Source: Aricia agestis (taxonomy: Eukaryota; Arthropoda; Insecta; Lepidoptera; Lycaenidae). From it: a stretch of 64,000 nt of DNA. The stretch spans positions 15,815,001 through 15,879,000 of the forward strand of contig NC_056409.1 of NCBI RefSeq assembly GCF_905147365.1, given 5' to 3'. The position numbers were made by a program, and so were the translations under genes. The notes under the pieces are model-generated. The model made no database searches. It was not told where the DNA came from and saw only the letters and a list, made by a program, of their open reading frames with translations. Shown here in pieces: positions 23,378 to 35,000 of the stretch. Within the stretch, counting starts at the first letter, position 1. Each line of letters opens with the position of its first letter.

Positions 23378-26300
23378 ATGTCTAAATCCATGGCTCGACT
23401 CAAGTCAATGAAGAGAGTTTCGGAGAAAATTGACCATTCTTCAAAGTTGCGAACACATATTCCTGCAGGAATGGCTGCAGCCGGTCCTCCTCTAGGACCT
23501 ATGCTAGGGCAGGTAGGATTACCTAACATTTTGCATATTATGTCAGGAATTATGTCATTTATGAGATTTAATTTAATAATGATTAAAGGTATTAAACAAA
23601 GTTGTTATTTTGTTTCAGCGTAATATAAATATATCAGCCTTCTGTAAAGATTTTAATGAACGTACAGCTAATATTAAACCTGGTATTCCCTTACCAACAA
23701 GAGTGAAGGTAAATTCTGATAGATCCTATGAGCTCACTATCCATCAGCCACCGGTTTCCTATTTCCTGAAGCAGGCTGCTGGTGCGTCTCGCGGTGCAAT
23801 GCAGCCAGGTTAGTATTGAATACATACATACATACATATCTATGGACGCTTCACACCACGTCAGTCTGGCCCCGTGCTAAGTACCTAAAGGACTTGTGTT
23901 ACAGGTACCAGACAACGGAAATATATTTAATACTTTTATACTATACATATATTTAAGATTTTTATTATATCATACACATATTTAATACACATCCAGACCC
24001 GGAAACATTGAAAACTTTTTGTTCCGTCGGCGGGATTCGAACCCGCGACCCCCGGCTTGAGCTACCGACGCGCTCACCACTGAGCCACAGAGGTCGAATG
24101 GTTATACAATTGGAATTTGCAGTTTATCATTATGCAAAGTTATATGTGCAAAATCTCATATTATGAAAAATCACAGGTTTGGTGCACAAAACACAAAAGC
24201 AGATAAGAAAAGTTTAATTTACTGCTGCTTTTTGTATATAAATTAATGAAAGTGTGAATGATTACAAAATGGTTTGTTGATTGCAGTTAAAGAGTTCTGT
24301 GGAAAAATTACTCTCAAACATATCTATGAAATAGCTGTTATAAAATCCCAAGATCCACCACTGCAGCATAAAGATTTAAAGGAAATTTGTACAATGCTTC
24401 TGGCATCTGCCCGAACTTGTGGAATACAAGTTGTCAAAGAACTGGATCCTCAGGTAAATAATAATTATTATTATTGCAGTATTTTAACACATAAAGCTGA
24501 TTTGACTATCAGTTTTTATGGCTGATCAAATTTACTATACAACATAGCTACGAGATCGTATCTTGCAATTTAAACACTTCAGTGTTTAAATTGCAAGATA
24601 CGAGAACTAAGGCCCATATAAATAGTCTGCTCTTGATACATAAGAGCAAAGAAAAAAATTAAATTAAGAAATTTAAAAAAACCCCTGCCAAACCACTTTA
24701 AAAAGTAATGAAATAATATATTTTACTGAATTTAAGTTTAAATAATTCCTAAGTGTAAAGTGATATTTTAGACCATAATTGTTGTCATGGTGTGTTGGGG
24801 GACCGCCAACAGTGTATTTTGCATTTTGTATCGCCATGTCACTGATTGTCTCGATTCGGTTCGCCGTGAACTGACCCTTAAACTATAATGTTATGTGAAA
24901 TCAAACATATATTTAGCGGTCCCCCGACACACCTTGACAACAATTATGGACTAAAATATCACTTTATACTTAGGAATTATTTAAACTTAAATTCAGTAAA
25001 ATATATTATTTCATTACTTTTTAAAGTGGTTTGGCAGGGGTTTTTTTAAATTTCTTAATTTAATTTTATTTCATGCTTTTTAAACTTGTGTTGGTTATAG
25101 TGCAGAATAATTCCTATCAACAGGATCATATTATATCCCAATGAATACCATCTAGGAGTGTCCCTTTGGATGAGGCCGTCAATATGAGTCCAAACATGAA
25201 ACCTCCACTTGGGGTTCATAATATGGAGCTTGGCTCCTATAGAATCCAGGTGATGCTGCAGCAGCAGCATGCAAAAATTTATTGGTTATCTACGTCTTAC
25301 TAGTTGTCGCAATTAAAATGAGCCCAAACACGAAATCATTGCTCTAAGTTGGTGAGGAGTTGGGTATCCTATTGATTACCAGGTGATGCTGCAGCACCAG
25401 GTCAACTTTCCATTAATGTGTAAATATTAATAAATGTCACAAACTAGAATGCAATAAAGCCCACCAAACGACTGCAAGTTGCTAATCGGCCCTTCACGAA
25501 CCAGATGAACCGCGATTTTTCAGCACGGAGCAGGCTGATGATGATGAACTATAGCTAAGAACACTCTCAGTTAAGTCAGCTTTCAAACAAAAAAAACTAG
25601 ATCAAAATCGGTCCACCCGTTTGGATGCTACGATGCCACAGACAGACAGACAGACATACCGACGGACAGACACGTCAAACTTATAACACCCCTCTTTTTT
25701 GTCGCGGGTTAAATATAAAAAGAGGTGGGACTTAGAAAAAAAGTTACGTCAATAACCGATATTGAAGTTAAGTTATAAAACACAGAACATGTTCAGTGCC
25801 ACCAACTCACCTGGAGAGTTCACGTAAATTTGATTCTAGTGACGACGACTCGTCTGGCGAGTTCAGTGTTTTTCACTAATATTTCCAAAATGCATCTGTA
25901 TTTTCTGCTTAAAATTATAGTTTAGACTAAATATATGCTAAACTAAAGAAACACACTGTAAATAATATTTACAGTTTGAGGATCTATGTCCAGGACCTCG
26001 CCTAGTATCCTAAGATCCGACCGTAAAATCCTGCATGAATCGTTTTTTTCGATCAAATATATTTTAAAATAATCTTTAGAATGTATAGAATGGATTAATG
26101 TTGGGTTGCCTTGTTAAAAGTAGCCGCAAGTACCTCTAATTGAGCAAAATGAAAGCCCTTACAAACAATACAAACTTGCGTGTATTCAATAAAAAAGTAA
26201 GAAGATGATATGGGTGACAGTTTTCATATTCCTTGCTATGGGTTTTTTTTACAAGAAAATAAAAAAAACAAAATGTAATAAATTATATTCCATCTACAAA

Positions 26301-28228
26301 AACAAATGTTTCCTATAATTGTAAATGAATAAAAATGAAAAGTTGCTAAATGCTAACTTATTAATAAAAAAATTGTGAAATAGGAGTATTAAATTATTGT
26401 TACGAAAACATGTGAAAAATTTCAGATGCATGAAACGGAACTTATGTCAATAGAGATTGTCTCTGTTGAATCGAAATCAAATCGATAAAAAAGGGCGGCC
26501 ATCTTAAATCGCCGGCACCACTGAAATGTCAGTACGAAATCGATAATTTCGATTGCAATTCCCTTACGAAGTGATTCGATATTTTTAAATTATCGATTAA
26601 TTTTTGTTAGGTAATGTGTCACGCATATCATCATAAGGGGGGTATTACATTATCATTTATATATGATCATTTTCTATGATCATATATAGGATCCAATATA
26701 TTTGATCATTTGATCATATGTTATTACATTATCATATTTCATTGATCCTATTTTACGTCTTAAGTGGTTTCAATAGTCAATGGAGAGCGTTAACGCTGAC
26801 AGCTATTGACGTCAGGGTTACTAGATCTCAGAGAATTCGATTTGTCAAAAGACATCGTCATTTTTAATATGGCTTGTTTTTTGTTATTTCAGCAAGATTA
26901 TCCAAGTATATAATTAGAAAAATAATTACATTACATTATTTGAAACATATTAACGAACAAGAAATTAAAAACTCTTTTTTATATTAAATAACTGGCAACA
27001 CTTATTTCTATGACCGTATTGGATCCAATCTCTCAGCAAATATCAAAAATCTATGATTAAGGAAGAAATGAATCATGTCTATATTACATTATCCAATATC
27101 ATTGACTCAATGATCTCGGAATTCGGATTCAATATTTAATATCCCCCTAAAACGCACAAACTATAAGAAGGAATGACAGGACACTACGCATAAAAAGAAG
27201 ATTGCTATTTTTACATATATACATATATATAATAAAAATAGCAATCTTGCGGGTTCTCGACGTCATCAAATTCTGCCAGGCATAATAATTGTAGGCCTGA
27301 ACATTTGTCTTAAACAAAAGTGATGGCAACCCCAATTTGCGGCTATCGTGCAACTGGCAACCATGGATATTCATGTACAAAATGCATAAAACTTTAATTT
27401 TGTATCAAAATTATTTAAAAATCGATGTTTCCATTTTGACGAAAAACTATGTCTGTTTATGGGCTGGCAACCCTAGGTTGCGGCCGACTTGGAGCTGGCA
27501 ACCATTTATGTCGGTTGTACATTCTCGCCGAGACACAGCGAGGCGGCCCGAGTGCGAGAGTGTAAATGGGTGCGCTCGCCTCGTCTCGCCTGTCTCGGAC
27601 CCTCTCGGTCCGGTGTCGGTATTTTGCGCCCGAGACAAAGGGTCTCGCGAGGAAAGCGAGCGCATTACTGTACACTCTAGCGTTTTTCACTACTAGTCGC
27701 GCCGCTAGACAGTGCAGAACAGAAAAATAACAATAATAAACGTTATTATCAGTCATTATCTGTGAGAAATAAAATAAAATTTGATTATAGATCTTTGGAT
27801 TACAATGATATCTTTCGATGCATAGAGAAAAATAATGGTCCATCTTCTCTGAGTTCCTAACTGCGATTGAACTAAGCGAGAATGTACATAATCGCACTCG
27901 GGCAAGGGGCTCCGCACGAGGCTCTCGCCCGAGAGCTCTCGGCGAGAGTGTACAGCCGACATTATACCTTATTTTGTCTCGTCATTTTCTTTCAAATTAT
28001 GTAAAATTTACTGAAAAAAATATACATACAAATTATGCATTTATCTATGAACATTAAACTTAATTAGAGGTACTTGCGGCTACTTTTGACAAGCAACCCA
28101 ACATTAATCCATTCGATACGTTCTAAATATTATTTTAAAATATACTTGATCGAAAAAAACGATTCATGCAGGATTTTACGGTCGGATCCAATACTATAGC
28201 GAGTTCAAGGCAGAATCGTTTCTTTCCT

Positions 28229-28289
<61 letters not shown>

Positions 28290-29349
28290 ACGCATCATAA
28301 ACATTTTTTTAATTTTAAATAATAATATGTATTTTCTAAGCCCACCAGTAACCACTAACCCTTATTGTTACTTCTATTATTTACAAATTGCAAGTATGTA
28401 CTTGTGATATGGAACTAATATACAACAAACTAGTTTCATTAGAATCTATCTATATATAAAAGAAATTCGTTTTAGTAACACTAATTGTAACTGAAGAATG
28501 GCTGAACAGATTGTTATGATTTTTGTATTTTCGGATTTTTACATTATTATTGTTGCATATTAATTAAGTTATCATTTAATTTTAATTCGGCAGATTTTAA
28601 ACTATTTAAAAAGGTTTCTTTTTAATTATTATCAATTAAATTCGTCGTATCCACAATAAAAATAATGCATTTTAATCTAAAGCTCGTATTCAAATATTTC
28701 AGGATAAAATTGACTATTCACAAGTATTAGAAATTCAAAATATAACCTTAACAATAACCAAATTTTAAAAGATTGACAGCCACTGCTTAAATTACGAAAC
28801 AAACTTACCTTTTATTTTATCCAAAGAGTTTTTTTGCCATTTTTACAAGCTGAATAGTCCTACAACAACACCTAACACTTTTTAATTGCGTTATACTGTA
28901 TACTCCTTTAAGTTACACTGTAACGGCCACAAAAATTACAAAAAATTGAATTTACCCTTACGTAGTGCCGGCGACTCGCCTGGCGAGTCCGCCCTACAAT
29001 GTAGGCAGCTTCCGAGAAGACATCATGAAAATCGTAGTGGCAATGAACGTGTTAAACTAGAATTTGCCCATTTTAACAGCCAATCACCGTCGATCTTGAA
29101 TCAAATCAAATAGAATTGTGTACTTGTACTTGTTACATAGTTTATATTCTCTTTGCTCTTAAGTCTTAAGAGCAGACTATTTATATGGGCCTACGTAATT
29201 AAGTCTTGCTACTTAAGTTATAAATTTACTTGGTCACAAAATATTTGCAGGAATATGCAGAGTTTCTTGAAGAAAGAAAAAGAGTTATAGAAGAACAGAA
29301 AAAGGAACTACAAGAAAAACGAGAGGCAAAAATGTTAAGAACAGCATAG
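23378..29349 (+). CDS. mRpL11: 39S ribosomal protein L11, mitochondrial, complete
   Basis: Four exons, 23378-23512, 23619-23808, 24287-24453 and 29251-29349, give 591 nt (196 residues plus stop) with consistent phases. L11 binds the large-subunit rRNA at the GTPase-associated centre of the mitoribosome. Diagnostic stretches are AAAGPPLGPMLGQ, ISAFCKDFNERT, IKPGIPLPTRVKV, PPVSYFLKQAAGASRGA, TLKHIYEIAVIKSQDP and LASARTCGIQVVKEL, followed by a charged helix EYAEFLEERKRVIEEQKKEL. Length fits the family (about 190-200). The first ATG of the exon is used; a second ATG five codons later is possible. The basic N-terminus is consistent with mitochondrial import. Introns 1 and 2 are short, while intron 3 (24454-29250) is swollen by transposons. 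Confidence 0.96.
23836..24096 (-). mobile_element. tRNA-derived SINE (family A), copy 1
   Basis: On the - strand the head has a box-A-like TGGCTCAGTGGTGAGCGCG and a box-B-like GGGTTCGAATCCCGCCGAC, followed by a tRNA-unrelated body and a tail reaching AAGCGTCCATAGATAT. The element is in mRpL11 intron 2. A close second copy is at 35998-36252, same strand. The head would not fold as an intact tRNA gene, so this is a SINE rather than a tRNA. Confidence 0.85.
24556..24603. repeat. Perfect 48-bp palindrome
   Basis: Two 23-base arms (TCGTATCTTGCAATTTAAAC and onward) are separated by TC. It sits directly before the TAA that flanks the element end at 24611. Confidence 0.9.
24653..25715 (+). mobile_element. 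~1-kb repeat with internal palindrome, copy 2
   Basis: Same structure as 12311-13400, including the mirrored block around AATAATATATTTTACTGA, then GGATGAGGCCGTCA, GCTGATGATGATGAACTATA and GATCAAAATCGGTCCACCCG. It ends with GACACGTCAAACTTATAACA then CCCCTCTTTTTTGTCGCGGG. Here the microsatellite is short. Confidence 0.75.
26637..27147. mobile_element. GGGGG-ended MITE, copy 2 with TAA duplication
   Basis: 511 bp with ends GGGGGGTATTACATTATC / AATATTTAATATCCCCC, flanked by TAA at 26634-26636 and 27148-27150. It interrupts a repeat whose uninterrupted copy is at 17296-17768, so its borders are confirmed by comparison. It aligns in reverse with 9554-10077. The 3-bp TAA duplication supports PIF/Harbinger. 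Confidence 0.88.
27507..27965. mobile_element. Inverted-repeat element (GTCGG-TGTACA-TCTCGCCGAGA ends)
   Basis: The left end ATGTCGGTTGTACATTCTCG then CCGAGA pairs with TCTCGGCGAGAGTGTACAGC then CGACAT at the right, giving about 459 bp. Inner GC-rich segments (GCCCGAGTGCGAG, CGCACTCGGGC) are also mirrored. Family unknown. Confidence 0.75.
28231..28287. repeat. (TA)n microsatellite
   Basis: Uninterrupted TA dinucleotides of about 57 bp, next to the repeat CATAAACATTTTTTTAATTT at 28298, which recurs at 30718-30815 together with TAAGCCCACCAGTAACCA. Confidence 0.95.
28448..28560 (+). repeat. LINE-like tail fragment
   Basis: The phrase CTATCTATATATAAAAGAAA followed by TTCGTTTTAGTAACACTAAT and AATGGCTGAACAGATTGTTA resembles a common lepidopteran non-LTR tail. 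Short and non-coding. Confidence 0.5.
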
Positions 29350-29440
29350 TTTTTAAATTATGTTGATCTTATATTTCTTCAGATTACTGGGACCTGTGAC
29401 TAGGACTATAGGGAATGCAGTGTTGCACATCAGGTCGTGT

Positions 29441-29797
29441 AAGGCCCGATTCGACCAAACTTGAAGTTACACCAGTATAACTATCATGAGAATAATTTTA
29501 CTCCTTTAATTTACTCTAGGGTATTATCGTTTGCATTTTACCAAGTTACTTATATAGTATGAAATAAAATGTCAATTATAGTTCACAATGACACCGACCG
29601 TGACAGTTGAACCCTGTTGTGCAACTATTCTCAGTTTAATATTTACTCCACCAAAATACCCCGTGTAAATATTTACTCCCGTGTAATTACCTTATTCTTG
29701 GATTAGAAGTTGGAAAAACGCAAAACCAGCTTACTCTTAGATTAGGAGACAGTTATACTCGGTAAAATTTTACTCCAGTTTGGTCGAATCCGCCCTA
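29441..29797. mobile_element. MITE in the mRpL11 3' UTR region
   Basis: Inverted ends AAGGCCCGATTCGACCAAAC / GTTTGGTCGAATCCGCCCT, with inner AAAATTTTACTCC and CTTACTCTTAGATTAGG motifs. It begins about 90 bp after the mRpL11 stop. AATAAA motifs at about 29855 and 29885 lie beyond it, so the mRNA may contain the whole element. Confidence 0.75.
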
Positions 29798-29849
29798 ATA
29801 GTTGTAACTAGATATATTATTATATAATAATATTTTGTAGATAGTAATA

Positions 29850-31348
29850 TAGTAAATAAAAGGAAATGTGAACAAAACAAGCTGTAAATAAAGTTATTTT
29901 ATTTTTGAAGTTTCCTAATAATGACAACACAAAAAATATAAACATCTAATCCATTTAAATATTCTTAAAATACAGTGTGCGCCACAGTAAAATAGAGCAT
30001 CCATACATTATAGTATAGCATCTTTACTTATAGTGAGGTACCCACTGTACTCATTTTCTTTTAAAGCTTACCTTATTCATCAGTCTACATTTTGTACTAA
30101 ATAACCAAAAAACAACTAACAGCTATAATTTTCATAAAACAATCCCTATACCACAATTTATAATTTTTTTTACACCGATTGGTGAAAGATTAACATAAAA
30201 ATGTAGTAAGCTCAGTATGTTTCAGTATTCATAGTAGTTTAAATAACAATTTGCTTTAGGGTTAAAAGAACATAGAGTTACATTTACTTATTACATTAAG
30301 TATCAGATATCACACCAAGCAGTCTGTCAAGTAGTAGAAATATTGAGAAATTTAAGTTTATTAAAATATTTTTTATAATATAAAAATAATACTAATTTAT
30401 ATTTTAAGCACTAACAATTTGACACTACTTGAGAATAATATAACAAGTGTTAATTTGCTCAATCAATTTAACCCGTCGATCGTGGGAAAACGAGATACAA
30501 TAGGTATTCTATTGTGTCTCGTTCACCGGTGAGCGTATGGGGCTTGATGAATTAAGGAAAGAATTAAGTTAAACATCTATCAATTATCATCAGAAAATTA
30601 TAAAGCTTTACAAGTGCATTGTTACAACAGAAAAGCTAATATTACTGTTGATAAAATAACTTAAACCTAACTTAACTTTTGTACTGAAATACAATTTATG
30701 TGTTAACAATGTAACACATCATAAACAATTTTTTAATTTTAAATAATAATGTTATGTATCTTCTAAGCCCACCAGTAACCAATAACCCTTATTGTTACTT
30801 CTATTATTTACAAATTCAACTAGTAGCAGCAAAAAGAGATTTTATAGAGTAGGAATGTTAGGTATCACTTAAAATTAGAAATACCCATTTTATATGTATA
30901 ATATTTACAAAATATCACTAAGTATTGAGAAAATATTAACAATCCAGTTACAATTTTTATGATTGAATAGAGTGACTATTTTATTAAACAACAAGCAAGT
31001 ATTTTCTAAACCTAAATGAAAATCATAGCTTTCCTACACCTCAAACTTTATCAGCCTCTTTCAATAATCCTTACACTCACATTATTAATTATTATTATTA
31101 GACAATGGTTATCTTATATGTTTTACCCCTATTTCCTTGGTAAAATACTAGTGATAAGATTGATATTTTATCTCCTAACGCTATAGGACTCTTTGTTCCT
31201 ATAACTATAACAATTAACAACCTTTTTACAGTAACATCAAATCTGTCACAGCCACGAGATTCGTGGAATAGTACATTATGCACCTAGGGCAGGAAAATAA
31301 GAAATGTCTCAGATCACACAAAGTTTTTTCTTCCCATATACGCCTTTT
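29850..31348. other. Intergenic DNA between convergent mRpL11 and NANP
   Basis: Two AATAAA motifs at 29853-29890 are likely polyadenylation signals for mRpL11. Around 30493-30530, ACGAGATACAATAG and CTATTGTGTCTCGT form a hairpin. The phrase at 30715-30815 repeats 28298-28395. Otherwise AT-rich with no gene. Confidence 0.5.
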
Positions 31349-31833
31349 AGTACGGGAGCTCTAGAACAAAATTGTTTTTTATTACTATAATATTTTACTA
31401 TCAAGCAAATTTTTTGTGAATACATACCTTCATTTTGATAAGATGAACAACATTTTTATTTGCGAATATGTAACTATTATTTCTATTAACCTATCAATAT
31501 ACAAAAAATCAGCTTGTTAGGGTTCCGTTTCAGGGTTCAGTAGTCAACCAAGTTTTGTCAATTACAGAACCCTATAACGGAACCCTAACAAGCAGATTTT
31601 TTATATATTGATAGGTTAATAGTCATTTCATTTAAGAGTAACATTGTCCTACAAATAAAACAGTCCATATTTTAGGACCATCAATTCAAAGTATGAAATC
31701 CTTTCTATCTCTGTTAGCTACCACTTTCGAGATTTTTCGCAAATTAAAATGTTGTTCATCTTATCAAAATGAAGCTACTCACAAAAAATTAGCTTGATAA
31801 TAATAAAAAAAAATGTTCTAGGGCTCCCGTACT
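31349..31833. mobile_element. 485-bp inverted-repeat element (AGTACGGGAGC ends), copy 1
   Basis: The ends AGTACGGGAGCTCTAGAACA / TGTTCTAGGGCTCCCGTACT are inverted. Long inner arms (TTATTAACCTATCAATATAC, AAAAAATCAGCTTGTTAGGG, TTTGATAAGATGAACAACAT) are mirrored around a centre near 31550. A second copy lies at 39999-40338. It lies just downstream of the NANP stop. Confidence 0.8.
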
Positions 31834-32034
31834 ATTTTGTCTGTCAATTTAAAAAGTAAGAAACATAGAAAAAGTGCTAATTACTGTAATCTATTGTTAA
31901 ATGGCAAAGCTCAATTTTGTTTTGTAATCAGGAAACAAATATTTAATATACATATTACAGAAAATATATGAATTAATATTATGCGAGATTTTGTATAGTA
32001 TAGTCTCACTCTGGCCTATGGTTGTGTCATAACA

Positions 32035-35000
32035 TCAACAGGTACTGGTAGCCGGCGTGGAGCGCTTCAGCTTGGGCGAGGTCGGGAGCACCTCGGGCAG
32101 TTCCGTGACGTCATGTATGGTGACGTCGGGGAGATCCGACTCCATTTCGTCGTTGTGGAGCGGTATCCATACGGTTCCGCCAAGCTCCGCCTCCTTTCCC
32201 CCCTGAAAATTGAAACATACAACTTTAAAGGTGAATGAATAATATCTAGAGCGCGGCGCTATCTCAGTTTTTATCATAAAGTTAATATATTCCGCTAGGT
32301 ATATTAACTTTATGGTTTTTAATTTTTATATAACTTCATAACGTTATGGTGTCTCTATATAGAATTTTAATTTTTTAGCCACCAATAATGCTTGATCGAT
32401 TCAAGAATCTATTGTCTGTTATAACTTATAGTTCAAAACTAACCTTTATATCAGTTTCCAGTTTGTCTCCAACCATAATGCACGTTCTGGGTTCAACTTG
32501 CAGAAGCTTGCAGGCTTCTAAAAAGATGTTCTGGTCCGGTTTCTCCCACGGCAGGTCTCCGGAGACCAGCACGCAGTCGAAGTATTTCCGGAGTCCTAAA
32601 CGTTCGATCTTCTGCCATTGAGCCCGCGAAGGCCCGTTCGTGATCAGACCGAGAAGGTAATCCTCCCTGTCACATTCATGGAGACTTCTTTTGTTATGGC
32701 AAGTAATGTACAATGCTGATATATAGGTCAGCATATGCAACACAATAAACGCCTTTGCAGTGTTTGGTACTCGTTAAAATTAAGCTTTTTTTTAAAACTC
32801 CTAACACGCAAAAGCATTTAGCAAAACAGTGGGAACATATAACTTAAAATGGTTATTGTAAATTATATGTAAATAGCTTAAATCTAGCTAGTGAAATGTT
32901 GGTGTATGGTTGATTGTACAATTTAAAGTCTTTTTTTAAAGCATCTGAAAGAAAAATCCAACATGACACTATAGTAAAATCCTTTTAACCATGGAGATAT
33001 TTTGTTCAGTTGAATGTTTCTTGAAAAGACACGCGAAGGGGGAAACGGTCGATTACAGGTAGAACCCACGCTTATGACGTGTTGTGTTTTCGTCACTACA
33101 TGCTTTATAATGTGCGTATGTAACAGACCATCAATGTTTCAGACTATCACGACAATATACTGTCATGTGCGGGCGCATACGCAACTTGCGCGTCACTTTG
33201 AATAGTGTATAACATGAATATAGTCAGGAATTTACTTTACTTTGGGCCAATAAACTATCTCCATAGTTAGTATATAATTTTTTGAGGCAACGGGTATTAC
33301 CTTCTCGTCGACTCCCTCACATATTTAACATATACAATTCAAACCTAAGTGTGGGGCACGCGGCGCCCAGAGTTTTGTCACTCGTTGAGCAACAACTGAA
33401 CTGTTGAAAAACAAGTCATTTATTAGCAACATGCGCATAAAGCCAGCCGAATACATTTGTGGAAATAGCCCTTCCGGCGACTCCGATACTGGTGCGGTCC
33501 TTCGCACGTCTGCCAGGTACTTCCACAAAAAAATTCAAGCTGACTTCAGGACTGACATATTCAATTCAGCATCTATAGCACATTACACAGTATTATGTGG
33601 CATGCGGATTACACGTGAGTACGAGGGCTGCTATTTATGTATCCGGAATTAAAAAAAGAAACAAACATATATCATTTAATATGGTTTTATTGCTTTTCAA
33701 AATATTCGCCGCGATGGTCGACACACTTTTGCATACGCTGGAACCAATTTTCATAGCACTTTTTCCATTCTGATTGAGGTATCTCCAAAACGTGCATTTT
33801 GAACGCATCAATAGCCTCTTCGCGGCTCGAAAAACGTTGACCACGTAATTTGTTCTTCGCGTATGGAAATAAAAAGAAATCGTTAGGTGCCAAATCAGGG
33901 CTGTACGGCGGATGACCAGTCAATTCGATCTTTTGACCCTCCAAAAACTGAGTTGTTTCAGCTGAGGTGTGACAGCTAGCATTGTCGTGATGTAATATGA
34001 TTCTGCGTTGTCGGTTGTCCTTTCTTATTTCTTCAAAGACTTCTGGTAAACAAATGGTCGTATACCATTCAGAATTAACCGTTTTACGATTCTCAAATGG
34101 CACTGTAGCCACATGTCCATTAATTCCAAAAAAACAGGCGACCATTTGCTTCAAAGTACTTTTTGCACGAGTAACTTTTGTTGGTTTCGGCTCATCTTGG
34201 AACACCCACACCGTTTACTGTTGTTTAGTTTCGGGGTCATATGCATAGATCCAAGATTCATCACCTGTGTAGATATTATAAACGGCTTTTGACGTACCAC
34301 GGATGTATTTTTTTATCATTTTTTTGCACCAATCGACACGAGCCCGTTTTTGATCGATTGTCAAGTTGTGCGGAATCCAACGCGAACATATTTTTTTTAC
34401 AGCCAAATGTTCGTGTAATATCTTATGTATGCTCGTCATACTTATGCCTAAGGACGCCTCTATCTCGCGATATGTAACATGACGATCACGCATTATTAGT
34501 TCCCGCACAGCATCTATATTTTGTGGGACAACAGCTGTTTTTGGGCGACCTTCTTTATTTTCATCCGTGAGCATAGACCGCCCACGATTAAACTCACTGT
34601 ACCAGTGATAAACAGTGGTTTTTGATGGTGCTTCATCTCCAAAAGTTGCGGTGAGTTGAATAAAGCACTGTTGTTGATTTAGCCCACGCCGAAAATCGTA
34701 GTAAATCATTGCACGAAAATGTTCACGCGTTAAATCCATGGCAAATGAAGACACGCAATTTTCAAAATGACGCCACAAAGGAAAAATAATTGACAGTCAC
34801 ATGAAACAAAATGTATTCTTCAACCAAAGAGTTCTATTTTCAAATGTTGTAATTACTTTTTAAATATTGTTCTTGTAAGTGGCCAGTTCCGGATACATAA
34901 ATAGCAGCCCTCGTATGAGATGACGAGAGATGAGGCCGATCAGATCATGGCAATGGATTTTGTGAACGACTTAGACGATAGGTATCTATACCACATAACA

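Larger units (their letters stand above)
25998..28205. mobile_element. Element with ~145-bp inverted arms, interrupted by other repeats
   Basis: The left arm 25998-26142 (GATCCGACCGTAAAATCCTG, then CATGAATCGTTTTTTTCGAT, ending TAGCCGCAAGTACCTCTAAT) is matched in reverse by 28061-28205. About 1.9 kb separates the arms and includes the repeat at 26202-26636, the Harbinger-like element at 26637-27147 and the element at 27507-27965. No transposase was recognised. Confidence 0.7.
24611..29191. mobile_element. Short TAA-type element split by 4.5 kb of nested insertions
   Basis: The left end GGCCCATATAAATAGTCTGC then TCTTGATACATAAGAGCAAA and the right end, read in reverse, GGCCCATATAAATAGTCTGC then TCTTAAGACTTAAGAGCAAA match over about 42 bases. 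The left end is preceded by TAA; the right is followed by TAC. The family is the one at 16343-16498, only 156 bp long, so most of the space between is secondary insertion. It fills nearly all of mRpL11 intron 3. Confidence 0.7.

Noticed and set aside
24020..24096. tRNA gene on the - strand
   Set aside because: A and B box motifs are present, but the same sequence with an identical downstream body recurs at 36175-36252; the stem pairing is poor and the unit is a SINE head.
33325..33652. Possible exon or gene fragment flanking the mariner
   Set aside because: Frames on both strands have mixed composition but no recognisable domain and no consistent splice sites; it lies in NANP intron 3.
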